Assembly (NCBI RefSeq): GCF_003286415.2
Contig: NZ_CP043450.1
Location: 1,116,001-1,180,000, forward strand
Origin: Mucilaginibacter rubeus
Lineage (GTDB): Bacteria > Bacteroidota > Bacteroidia > Sphingobacteriales > Sphingobacteriaceae
Direction of reading: 5' to 3'
DNA: 64,000 bases
Shown here: positions 17,098-24,433 of the stretch, one piece after another
Position numbering within the stretch: position 1 is the stretch's first letter
How the letters are laid out: the number at the start of each line of letters is the position of its first letter
The notes under the pieces: model-generated
Database searches by the model: none
The model's input: only the letters and a program-made list of their open reading frames with translations
What the model was told of the DNA's origin: nothing
Position numbers and translations under genes: made by a program

Positions 17098-18258
17098 ATG
17101 AGTAACCAGGATTTGAAGATACGGGTTGGTATAGACGCAAAGTGGTATTTTGACGGGCCACCGAGCGGTCACATGGTAGTTAAAAACCTGGTAGATGAAA
17201 TTATTAAAGCAGGCGATGACAGGGTTGAATTATGTCTTTTCCTGGTAAGTAAAAACAAGAAAAAGGCCAAAGCGCATTTTCCGGAGCATATAAGGCTCAT
17301 TTTTTTACCTGGTATCCCCAACTTGTTATCAAATCTGTTCCTGCTGCCTTTAATGACATTGTTGTATGATATAGATGTAGTATTGTTTCAAAATTTTGGC
17401 AGTGCATGGCCTGCACGAGCGTTAAAGATAGTTTATATTCATGATGTGCTGTTTCTTGACTATCCGCAGTACTACACCAAAGCTGAGGTGGGTTATTTTA
17501 AACAGATGGTCCGCTTTGCAGCTAATGTTGATCAGATCATCACCATATCAAATTGCGAGAAAGAGCGCATGCATAAACATGGCCTGAATGCACCGCTGGG
17601 TATCAACGTTGTTTATCATGGCATTAATGGAGCTTTTAAGTCGCTACATACCTATAGCGATGATGAAATTATAGCACTGGAGCAAAAGTACAATTTACCT
17701 CAAGCCTATTTACTTTACGTTGGCAGGGTAAATGTTCGTAAAAATATTCTTGGCCTGGTTAAAGCGCTGAACTTATTGCGGGATTTTGATCATAAGCTGG
17801 TTATAGCCGGCGAAAGGGGGACCTATCCGGAACTTGACGACTATATAAGTGCAACGCAGCTTGAAGATCGTATTATTTTTACCGGGCACATACCCGAGGC
17901 CGATCTGCGTTTACTTTACGCCCGGGCAAAGGTGTTTTGTTTCCCGTCATACGCCGAGGGCTTTGGTCTGCCACCACTTGAGGCTATGCAATGCGCCGTT
18001 CCCGTTGTAGTTGCCGATCGCACATCAATGCCCGAAGTTTGTGGCTATGCCGCAAGTTACGCTAATCCTGATGATGAAAAATCAATGGCGGGAGCAATTG
18101 AATTGCTTTTGAGTAATCCGGATCTATATAACGAAAAAGTAAACCATGGCTTAAAACAAGCAAGCAAATTTTCATGGGCAAAAGCCGCAAACGAAATATT
18201 AACCTTAATTACTGAAGCTTATGCTGGTAGAGAAAATTATTCGGAAGCTCAAGCGTAA
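17098..18258 (+). CDS. Glycosyltransferase family 4
   Basis: A GT-B enzyme of 386 residues. The N-terminal half starts LKIRVGIDAKWYFDGPPSGH. The C-terminal half has LYVGRVNVRKNILGLVKAL and PSYAEGFGLPPLEAMQC, with the paired Glu residues that bind the sugar nucleotide. I chose the ATG at 17098 over a TTG 12 bases upstream that overlaps the previous gene. The last 38 bases overlap the next acyltransferase gene. It resembles mannosyltransferase-type family 4 enzymes, but the donor is not decided by sequence. Confidence 0.9.
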   Translation: MSNQDLKIRVGIDAKWYFDGPPSGHMVVKNLVDEIIKAGDDRVELCLFLVSKNKKKAKAHFPEHIRLIFLPGIPNLLSNLFLLPLMTLLYDIDVVLFQNFGSAWPARALKIVYIHDVLFLDYPQYYTKAEVGYFKQMVRFAANVDQIITISNCEKERMHKHGLNAPLGINVVYHGINGAFKSLHTYSDDEIIALEQKYNLPQAYLLYVGRVNVRKNILGLVKALNLLRDFDHKLVIAGERGTYPELDDYISATQLEDRIIFTGHIPEADLRLLYARAKVFCFPSYAEGFGLPPLEAMQCAVPVVVADRTSMPEVCGYAASYANPDDEKSMAGAIELLLSNPDLYNEKVNHGLKQASKFSWAKAANEILTLITEAYAGRENYSEAQA

Positions 18259-18937
18259 TCCCGATTATAAGTGGGAGAGCAGGTACACTTTCAGGGATAT
18301 GAGGGTGATACTATCGGGCAGGGTTGGACAAATAATGAGGGGCGGATACACTCGTCTGTTTTTAAAACACGTTGAAGGTCTGCTTTTTATCGGGAGAAAC
18401 GTTAAAATAAAGCATGCATATCTTTTTTCGGCGGGTAAAAATCTAATCATAGAGGACAATGTTTTTATTAATGCCTTATCGCATGACGGGATAATGGTAA
18501 AAGATAATGTTTCCATTGCCCGCAATTGTACATTGGTTGGTACCGGTATTATATCGCAAAAAGGTAAAGGCATCAGTATTGGCAATAACACCGGCATAAA
18601 CGCAGGTGCATATCTCGGTGGCCAGGGGGGCATTGAAATAGGAGATAACGTGATTATTGGTCCGGGGGTACAGGTGTTTTCTGAAAATCATAATTTTTCA
18701 GATATCAATGTTAACATTAAAGATCAGGGCGTATCCCGTAATGGTGTGGTTATCAAAAATGATTGCTGGATAGGGGCCGGAGCCATTATTTTGGCCGGTG
18801 TTACTATAGGCAACGGTTGTGTAATTGCCGCGGGGAGCGTAGTTACCCGTTCTGTTGATAATGATTCGGTAGTAGCGGGTGTGCCCGGTAAAGTTTTGAA
18901 AAACCGTAAAGTGATTAGCGTAGGGAAAGTAGCGTAA
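18221..18937 (+). CDS. Left-handed beta-helix acyltransferase (WbbJ-like)
   Basis: The 238-residue protein carries many hexapeptide repeats (IEDNVFI, VKDNVSI, IGNNTGI, IGDNVIIG, IGAGAIILAGVTIG). The FSENHNFSD segment provides the likely catalytic His. The end VVAGVPGKVLK is typical of WbbJ-like sugar acetyltransferases. It overlaps the preceding glycosyltransferase by 38 bp, which suggests coupled translation. It is one of four acyltransferases in the cluster, so the polymer is probably acetylated at several positions. Confidence 0.88.
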   Translation: MLVEKIIRKLKRNPDYKWESRYTFRDMRVILSGRVGQIMRGGYTRLFLKHVEGLLFIGRNVKIKHAYLFSAGKNLIIEDNVFINALSHDGIMVKDNVSIARNCTLVGTGIISQKGKGISIGNNTGINAGAYLGGQGGIEIGDNVIIGPGVQVFSENHNFSDINVNIKDQGVSRNGVVIKNDCWIGAGAIILAGVTIGNGCVIAAGSVVTRSVDNDSVVAGVPGKVLKNRKVISVGKVA

Positions 18938-18964
18938 TATTTTAAACAACAATTTCGATTAATC

Positions 18965-19564
18965 ATGAATATAGCCGAACAAAATATAATGAATACGCCA
19001 ACGGAGGAAGCTTCTGCGGCTGTGGCAACGTCTGTTCAAAAATTAATAGGTTCGCTTATTTATATCATTTGCGGCTTTATTGGTTATTTGCCTTTTCACA
19101 CCCTGCGGATTAGCTGTTTACGTTTATTGAATGCAAAGATTGGTAAACGTACTGGTGTTTATAGAGGGTTTGAGGTAAGGAGGCCGCGTTTTTTAACTAT
19201 TGGAAATAGTTCGGTTATTGGTCACGGTGCATTACTTGATGCCCGTTGTGGTTTAACTATTGGCGATAATGTTAACTTAAGTAACGAAGTGATGATCTGG
19301 ACTTTACATCACGATTATAATGACAGCGGCTTTGGCCAAACCGGTGCGCCTGTTTCTATTGGTAATTATGCCTGGATCTGCTCAAGGGCAATTATTTTAC
19401 CCGGCGTTACCATTGGCGAAGGAGCTGTAGTTGCCGCCGGCGCGGTAGTTACCCGCGATGTTGCACCCTATACAGTAGTTGGCGGTGTGCCGGCCAAAGC
19501 TATAGCTAACCGGAACAAGAATCTTAATTACGACTTGGGCAATGCCATTTTGCCAATTATCTGA
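18965..19564 (+). CDS. Left-handed beta-helix acyltransferase
   Basis: The 199-residue protein has an N-terminal hydrophobic patch at about 23-43 ([15 protein letters not shown]), then hexapeptide repeats and a [13 protein letters not shown] segment with paired His in the active-site position. The C-terminal [17 protein letters not shown] and [10 protein letters not shown] segments are typical of the maltose/galactoside O-acetyltransferase superfamily. It is the last plus-strand gene of the first exopolysaccharide block. Its stop lies 3 bp from the stop of the convergent acyltransferase gene. Confidence 0.87.
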   Translation: MNIAEQNIMNTPTEEASAAVATSVQKLIGSLIYIICGFIGYLPFHTLRISCLRLLNAKIGKRTGVYRGFEVRRPRFLTIGNSSVIGHGALLDARCGLTIGDNVNLSNEVMIWTLHHDYNDSGFGQTGAPVSIGNYAWICSRAIILPGVTIGEGAVVAAGAVVTRDVAPYTVVGGVPAKAIANRNKNLNYDLGNAILPII

Positions 19565-19567
19565 GGT

Positions 19568-20233
19568 TTAATATTTCCAGGTTATATTTTCTTTAAGAAC
19601 CCGCATCGGGTTACCGCCAAAAATGCTTTTCTCGCCAACAAGCTTTTTAGTTACTAATGATCCTGCCGCTATAATACTTCCATTAGGCAGGTTGGCCCCT
19701 TTTAAAATAGTACAACGGCAGCCCACCCAAACATTATCGCCAATAATAACCTCCTTGGGGTGATTAAAAACCTGGCCGTTTTCATCAAAAATATGATGGA
19801 AATCTGTGTCCATTACCAGGCTTTCCCAGCTTATGCCGCTGTTGTTGCCAATGGTGATTTTCTTTTCGGCAACCAGGGCGCATTCGGTGCTCATGTTAAA
19901 GTTTTCGCCAAAAATGAGCTGACCATTTTCGCCAACATTTATTTTACATCCATGCATAATAAACGCGCGGCCATTAAAAACAACTTCGCCAAACACCTGC
20001 CAAACACCCCGGGCCCTTTTAAAATCAGAGATGCCTACTTTGCCATAACCAATTTGTATCAACGCTGTTTTGATGGGGCCATTTATGGTAATCTTTCCTT
20101 TGGTTTCGTGAAGGTAAATGTTGTTTGAAATTAAAACAGGCAGTTTTATCGCTGTTTTAAACGGGAAGTATTTGAAATTAAAAACAATGGTTTTCAGGTT
20201 GATGCGCGAAAGCAGTTTTAGTGTTTTGCTCAT
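19568..20233 (-). CDS. Left-handed beta-helix acyltransferase, convergent orientation
   Basis: The 221-residue protein has a basic N terminus and then hexapeptide repeats. The MDTDFHHIF segment is the probable active-site region, and IIGDNVWVGCRCTILKG and IIAAGSLVTKKL follow. The final FGGNPMRVLKENI closes the domain. It resembles the product of the gene at 13091, but is on the other strand within the cluster. It therefore has its own promoter in the 20234-20612 interval. A sugar O-acetyltransferase is likely. Confidence 0.85.
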   Translation of the reverse strand: MSKTLKLLSRINLKTIVFNFKYFPFKTAIKLPVLISNNIYLHETKGKITINGPIKTALIQIGYGKVGISDFKRARGVWQVFGEVVFNGRAFIMHGCKINVGENGQLIFGENFNMSTECALVAEKKITIGNNSGISWESLVMDTDFHHIFDENGQVFNHPKEVIIGDNVWVGCRCTILKGANLPNGSIIAAGSLVTKKLVGEKSIFGGNPMRVLKENITWKY

Positions 20234-20612
20234 TTATTATTAAGGTTAAATGGCTAAAAATATGTTTAAATATAAATAATCTAATAAACTCCCCAATCTG
20301 TAAGTCGTTACCCCCGCGCCGTTAAAAATTTCAGCTTACGTTTCAGCTTTGGAGCGGACTAAAGATAAGTAAAATGTCTGGTAAATAATAGTTTCATAAT
20401 ACTATTATTGCGAAATTATTATTATGTTTTTGTTTCTTTTGTTCATGTCTGTTCGCTCTGTTCATTCTATTCATATCCCCTTAAAAAGCGTCAAAATTGC
20501 GTTTTTGTGCGTAATATTAGTCATTCGTTAGTTTTTAAAACTAAACCCTGAGTGGTTATTAAAGCTAATGTATTTTTTAATTAATATTAATATAATATCA
20601 AAATTTTGGCTT
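20234..20612. other. Divergent regulatory interval in the exopolysaccharide cluster
   Basis: This AT-rich stretch lies between the minus-strand acyltransferase and the plus-strand glycosyltransferase. It contains the second GTTCAT array at 20432-20474. No other conserved element or gene was seen. The promoter for the plus-strand gene could not be placed with confidence. Confidence 0.5.
20432..20474 (+). promoter_or_regulatory. Phased GTTCAT-type repeat array ahead of the second exopolysaccharide unit
   Basis: Five related hexamers lie at 20432 (GTTTCT), 20441 (GTTCAT), 20451 (GTTCGC), 20460 (GTTCAT) and 20469 (ATTCAT). Their spacing of 9, 10, 9 and 9 bp and their orientation match the array at 9069. 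The ATG at 20613 is about 140 bp downstream. Confidence 0.5.
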
Positions 20613-21773
20613 ATGCGTATTGCTATTATCGGAACCAGAGGAATTCCCAATCACTATGGTGGTTTTGAACAATGTGCCGAATATTTATCGGTTGGCTTAG
20701 TAAAAAAAGGGTATGAAGTTGTGGTTTATAACTCGCATAATCATCCCTATCAGCAAAAACAATGGAATGGCGTTGAAATAAGGCATTGTTATGATCCCGA
20801 ATGTAAATTGGGTACCATTGGCCAGTTTTTTTACGATCTCAACTGTATCAGGGATCTGCGCCGCGGCAATTTTGATATTATACTACAGTTAGGATATACC
20901 AGCAGTTCGGTTTGGTCATGGTTTTTTCCGCGTAATACGGTTGTTACCACCAACATGGATGGCCTTGAATGGAAACGGGCTAAATATTCAAAGCCGGTAC
21001 AGCGCTTTTTGCAGTTTGCAGAAAAATTAGCCGTGAAATATAGTGACCATCTCATTGCCGACTCCACCGAGATACAACGCTATTTAGGAAATAAATACAA
21101 GAAGGAAGCCACTTTTATCCCTTATGGAGCCGAACTGTTCGAAAAACCTGATCCGGCAGTTTTGGATGATTATGGCGTTAAAGTTCATGATTATGATATG
21201 CTGATTGCAAGGATGGAACCAGAAAACAGCATAGAAACTATACTTGACGGCGTTGTAAGGGCCAACAGGGAACGGCCGTTCCTGGTGGTTGGTAATACCA
21301 CCAATGATTTTGGCGAATACCTGAAGCTAAAATTCGCACCTTATCATAAAATAAAATTTGTAGGTGGGATTTATGATATGGCGAAACTGAATAATCTCCG
21401 CTACTACTCAAATCTGTATTTCCATGGGCATACGGTTGGTGGTACAAATCCTTCTTTGCTTGAGGCAATGGGTTCAAACAGCCTGATATGCTCGCATGAT
21501 AATAAATTTAACCGGGCGGTATTGGGTGACGATGCCTTTTACTTTAGTACAGCTATGGATGTAGCCGAACATTTACGCGCTGCAAGCAAGAGTGATAACG
21601 CTTATGCACACTTTTTGGCAAATAACACGGACAAGATCAAAACGGTTTATACCTGCGAAAATATCGTGAACCAGTATGCCAGCCATTTTGAAAGCATTAA
21701 ACCACGTACCGTTAAAACTCAGCCTGCACTACCAGGAAATGTAGAAGTAGCACTATATCTCGAAAACGCTTAA
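20613..21773 (+). CDS. Glycosyltransferase with DUF1972-type N-terminal domain
   Basis: The N terminus RIAIIGTRGIPNHYGGFEQ is the hallmark of the DUF1972/rhamnosyltransferase-like GT-B family. The C-terminal half has GHTVGGTNPSLLEAMGSNS, with the Glu of the donor site. I chose the ATG at 20613, because the 15 residues before it are AT-rich and unlike the family. Length is 386 residues. It forms a second unit with the Wza gene 28 bp downstream. It should add a sugar to the same polymer, and the donor is not decided. Confidence 0.88.
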   Translation: MRIAIIGTRGIPNHYGGFEQCAEYLSVGLVKKGYEVVVYNSHNHPYQQKQWNGVEIRHCYDPECKLGTIGQFFYDLNCIRDLRRGNFDIILQLGYTSSSVWSWFFPRNTVVTTNMDGLEWKRAKYSKPVQRFLQFAEKLAVKYSDHLIADSTEIQRYLGNKYKKEATFIPYGAELFEKPDPAVLDDYGVKVHDYDMLIARMEPENSIETILDGVVRANRERPFLVVGNTTNDFGEYLKLKFAPYHKIKFVGGIYDMAKLNNLRYYSNLYFHGHTVGGTNPSLLEAMGSNSLICSHDNKFNRAVLGDDAFYFSTAMDVAEHLRAASKSDNAYAHFLANNTDKIKTVYTCENIVNQYASHFESIKPRTVKTQPALPGNVEVALYLENA

Positions 21774-21801
21774 ACAACAAATTAATTTTTCCCCCATAAA
21801 G

Positions 21802-22608
21802 ATGATCAAATGTAATTTCCCCCTGCCATTAAAATTGGTTTTAATGGCATTTTTTCTGCTGAGTTTCTGCAGCTCCTGTTCTTATAAACAGAATCAGGCT
21901 TTCCTTGAACGAAAAGATGCAAACGCTCCCATAACGGGCTTCACAGGAAATGTTCAGGTTTATAAAATAAAGCCGCAGGATATTTTGCAGGTGCGAAACC
22001 TGCAGAGTATTAAATATATAGTTGATGACGTCCCCGCGGGTGCTGGTGCGGGCACCGGGGCTTCATCTCCGGGAGGAGGAGCGGCAGCGGCCGGCCAAAG
22101 CTATGAGGTAGCCGAAGACGGAACCGTTGCGTTGCCTGTAATTGGCCGGGTAAAGGTTGATGGTTTATCAAGGCTGGAAGCTGCCAATAAAATCCAGGAC
22201 CTGTATGGCAAAGATCTCATCAAAAATCCCATTATCGATGTAAAGATCATTAATCTTAAGGTAACAGTACTCGGCGAGGTAAGGCGCCCCGGTAATTACC
22301 AATTAATAAAGGATAATGCCAGTTTAATAGATATGCTTGGCGAGGCCGGTGGCATTACCGACAAAGGAAACGAGAAACATGTTAAAGTTGTTCGTGGCGG
22401 TATTGTAAACCCGCAAATCATAGAGCTTGACTTAAGCGATGTGGCTTCGTTATCCAGTCCGGCTATGATTATGCAAAACAATGATGTGGTTTACATCGAG
22501 CAAAACAAGAAATCATTACGTAACGAAAAACTGCAGAATTTTTCAACCTTAATACAGCCTATATTGCTTCTGCTTAACTCGGCGCTTATCATAACAACAA
22601 TAAAGTAA
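21802..22608 (+). CDS. Polysaccharide export outer-membrane lipoprotein (Wza-like)
   Basis: The protein begins with a lipoprotein signal ending at Cys23 or Cys26 (LLSFCSSC). A Poly_export domain follows, split by a Gly/Ala-rich low-complexity insert at residues 79-99. SLBB-type segments follow (VTVLGEVRRPGNYQL, MLGEAGGITDKGNEK). The C terminus has a hydrophobic stretch (LIQPILLLLNSALIITTI) that may span the outer membrane. It is the channel partner of the Wzz/kinase protein encoded at 9270, although the two genes are 10 kb apart. A strong terminator follows. Confidence 0.92.
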   Translation: MIKCNFPLPLKLVLMAFFLLSFCSSCSYKQNQAFLERKDANAPITGFTGNVQVYKIKPQDILQVRNLQSIKYIVDDVPAGAGAGTGASSPGGGAAAAGQSYEVAEDGTVALPVIGRVKVDGLSRLEAANKIQDLYGKDLIKNPIIDVKIINLKVTVLGEVRRPGNYQLIKDNASLIDMLGEAGGITDKGNEKHVKVVRGGIVNPQIIELDLSDVASLSSPAMIMQNNDVVYIEQNKKSLRNEKLQNFSTLIQPILLLLNSALIITTIK

Positions 22609-22636
22609 AAAGGTATCACTCTTCTTAAAAAGTTAA

Positions 22637-22667
22637 CGCCCCGGTACAAAAGCCGGGGCGCTTTTTT
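22637..22667 (+). terminator. Rho-independent terminator after the exopolysaccharide cluster
   Basis: CGCCCCGG (22637-22644) pairs perfectly with CCGGGGCG (22653-22660), and a run of six T follows at 22662-22667. It lies 28 bp after the stop of the Wza-like gene. Confidence 0.9.
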
Positions 22668-22711
22668 GTATCAGGTAATTGAATAAAATGAACTGCTAAA
22701 AAACACAGGGT

Positions 22712-22730
22712 TATTGTATATCTTACAATA
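22712..22730. promoter_or_regulatory. Dyad TATTGTA-N5-TACAATA upstream of the PAS gene
   Basis: A perfect 7-bp inverted repeat (22712-22718 and 22724-22730) lies 67 bp before the ATG of the PAS protein. Size and position suit an operator. The cognate regulator is unknown and the site is AT-rich, so chance is possible. Confidence 0.35.
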
Positions 22731-22797
22731 GTGAAACCTAAATATTGAATTTTTGAAAAAAAAGCAGCGCTTTTAGCGGCTTGCTGACCAATTTATA

Positions 22798-23409
22798 ATG
22801 GAAACTTCTGTTACCATAACTGAAAAAGATAGCGCGTTTAACGTATTGTTTTACCAAAATCCGCTCCCCGCATGGATAGTTGAAACTAATACGTTAAGGG
22901 TTATTGCTGTTAACGATGCGGCTGTGAGGCAGTACGGTTATGAGCGGGAGGAGTTTTTAAAAAATACCATCTCCCTGCTTAACCTGCCCGAAGAAGACGA
23001 AGGTTTTAATACGCTTTTAAAAAAGTTAGAACATAATCAAGCAGTAAAAAAACAGCTTACCCATCTTAAAAAAGATGGCACACCTATATATGTTAATGTA
23101 ACCTCATATAGTATAAAATTTTGTAATTGCTGCTGTGGCATGATCATGGTGAACGGTATTGTTGAAAAATGCCGGGGAGCTGATATGTTCAACGGGCATT
23201 TTACCGAGGTTGAAAACCTGGCATTTATTAATTCGCACATGATCAGGAAGCCGCTGGCAAACATACTGGGGATTATTTATGCGCTTGAGGCCTGCGGACA
23301 GGACAAATGTGAGCTTGCAGAATCGATAAACATGTTGAAATTAAGTGCCGATGAACTTGATATGGTAATCAGGAAAATTAATTTACAATTGGAGTACCGT
23401 TTTATTTGA
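22798..23409 (+). CDS. PAS domain protein with histidine-kinase dimerisation segment but no ATPase domain
   Basis: Residues about 10-115 form a PAS domain (FYQNPLPAWIVE, VNDAAVRQYGY). Residues about 140-200 resemble a HisKA helical hairpin, with an H-box FINSHMIRKPLANILG that keeps the His, followed by a second helix. The protein then ends, so no HATPase domain is present. It cannot phosphorylate itself in the usual way. It may act as a phosphate acceptor, a dimerising sensor or a modulator of another kinase. A Cys-rich patch (KFCNCCCGM) near residue 105 is unusual. It follows the terminator and probably has its own promoter. Confidence 0.8.
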   Translation: METSVTITEKDSAFNVLFYQNPLPAWIVETNTLRVIAVNDAAVRQYGYEREEFLKNTISLLNLPEEDEGFNTLLKKLEHNQAVKKQLTHLKKDGTPIYVNVTSYSIKFCNCCCGMIMVNGIVEKCRGADMFNGHFTEVENLAFINSHMIRKPLANILGIIYALEACGQDKCELAESINMLKLSADELDMVIRKINLQLEYRFI

Positions 23410-23480
23410 ATACGAATTGATAGATTTTATCAGTACTGTTGAGGTACTATTAAACTTAAGGACTACTATATAATAAGCTG

Positions 23481-23558
23481 ATGGAAAATGAACAAAACCT
23501 GCCTGGCATACAATACGTAGCTTCCTTAATAATTTTAGTAATGGTATATGTTAGTTAA
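23481..23558 (+). CDS. Possible 25-residue small membrane protein
   Basis: An ATG opens a 25-codon frame with a short polar start (MENEQNLPG) and then a hydrophobic helix (YVASLIILVMVYVS), ending in TAA. It sits between two plus-strand genes. Its first four residues match the start of the next gene (MENE), perhaps by chance. No family is recognised, and coding status is uncertain. Confidence 0.25.
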   Translation: MENEQNLPGIQYVASLIILVMVYVS

Positions 23559-23573
23559 CCAATACCCCTTTTA

Positions 23574-24098
23574 ATGGAAAACGAATCAGGTAAAGTATTT
23601 GCACCCTTAAACTCTGGCGCTGAAAAGCTGCAATCATTTTTTATGGAGCATCTTAACCGGCTTTATTGCGCTAAAGCGCATATCATTGAACGCCTGCCGG
23701 ATATAGCGGATGCCGATTGTTTTAGAAGTATAAAAGGCACCATAAATGAAACCATTGAGCGTGCCGAGGTGCAGGTATACAAAATGGATCAGATCTATAA
23801 TTTATTTAAAACCCAATATTCATTTGATACCGTTAGTAACCTGGTTAGTTTTTTAGAAAAATCCTTTACTAATTTTCAGTGGAACATGACCGACCCGGAT
23901 CTTGGGCTTATCATGATCCTTTCATATCTGAGCTTTATTGAATGTCTTGAAGGTGCTTCTGTGCACATATTAAAAATGCTCGCTATCAAATTGCAAAACG
24001 AAAAGCTTTCATTTTTATTAAGAGAAGATTTTGTTAATGTTGATAGTACGCTTGCCTCTCAACTGACTAATATGTATACCGAAACCGCCCACTACTAA
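23574..24098 (+). CDS. DUF892 (YciE/YciF-like) ferritin-like protein
   Basis: The 174-residue helical protein starts with LQSFFMEHLNRLYCAKAHIIERLPDI in spirit of the DUF892 opening (short segment FFMEHLNRLYCAKAHI). Proteins of this group have a ferritin-like four-helix bundle and often respond to stress, but the metal-binding residues are not clear here. The function is therefore open. It lies 165 bp after the PAS gene and 335 bp before the NACHT gene. Confidence 0.65.
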   Translation: MENESGKVFAPLNSGAEKLQSFFMEHLNRLYCAKAHIIERLPDIADADCFRSIKGTINETIERAEVQVYKMDQIYNLFKTQYSFDTVSNLVSFLEKSFTNFQWNMTDPDLGLIMILSYLSFIECLEGASVHILKMLAIKLQNEKLSFLLREDFVNVDSTLASQLTNMYTETAHY

Positions 24099-24433
24099 GT
24101 TCCGGCTCTCTCAGTTTTAGATAAGATAATGAGTGTTTGTTTAACCAATAGTTATATCTCCTGGTCAGGATGTTCATTTTATGCAATATTGTTCATTCTT
24201 GTTCATTTTTTGTTTTAAAACTAACTGGAATATTATAAGCTGTTTTAAGTAAACTTAATAAAGGCATTTACGTAATATTGTATAAAGTTTCGCTGATATT
24301 ATTATTACTATCATGGAATTTTAAATAATTTACTAAATTATTAGTTAATAATTGAGCCGTATTTTCTACAGCTTACGTCCTGATATCAATTAATAATTTC
24401 CGTTTTTAGTTTGTTTTAAAAAGTAAAGTGTAT
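24099..24433. other. AT-rich regulatory interval before the NACHT gene
   Basis: No gene is seen. It contains the third GTTCAT array (24172-24206), directly followed by TTG-N18-TATTATAA (24210-24238), a weak promoter candidate. The remaining 190 bp before the start codon are AT-rich with no clear structure. Confidence 0.5.
24172..24206 (+). promoter_or_regulatory. Phased GTTCAT repeat array ahead of the NACHT gene
   Basis: GTTCAT occurs at 24172, 24191 and 24201, a spacing of 19 and 10 bp in the same orientation as the arrays at 9069 and 20441. TTG follows 4 bp after the last copy. The gene start is about 230 bp downstream. Confidence 0.5.

Noticed and set aside
20568..20612. Upstream start for the DUF1972 glycosyltransferase
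   Set aside because: The added residues are low-complexity and AT-driven, while the family motif begins directly after the ATG at 20613.
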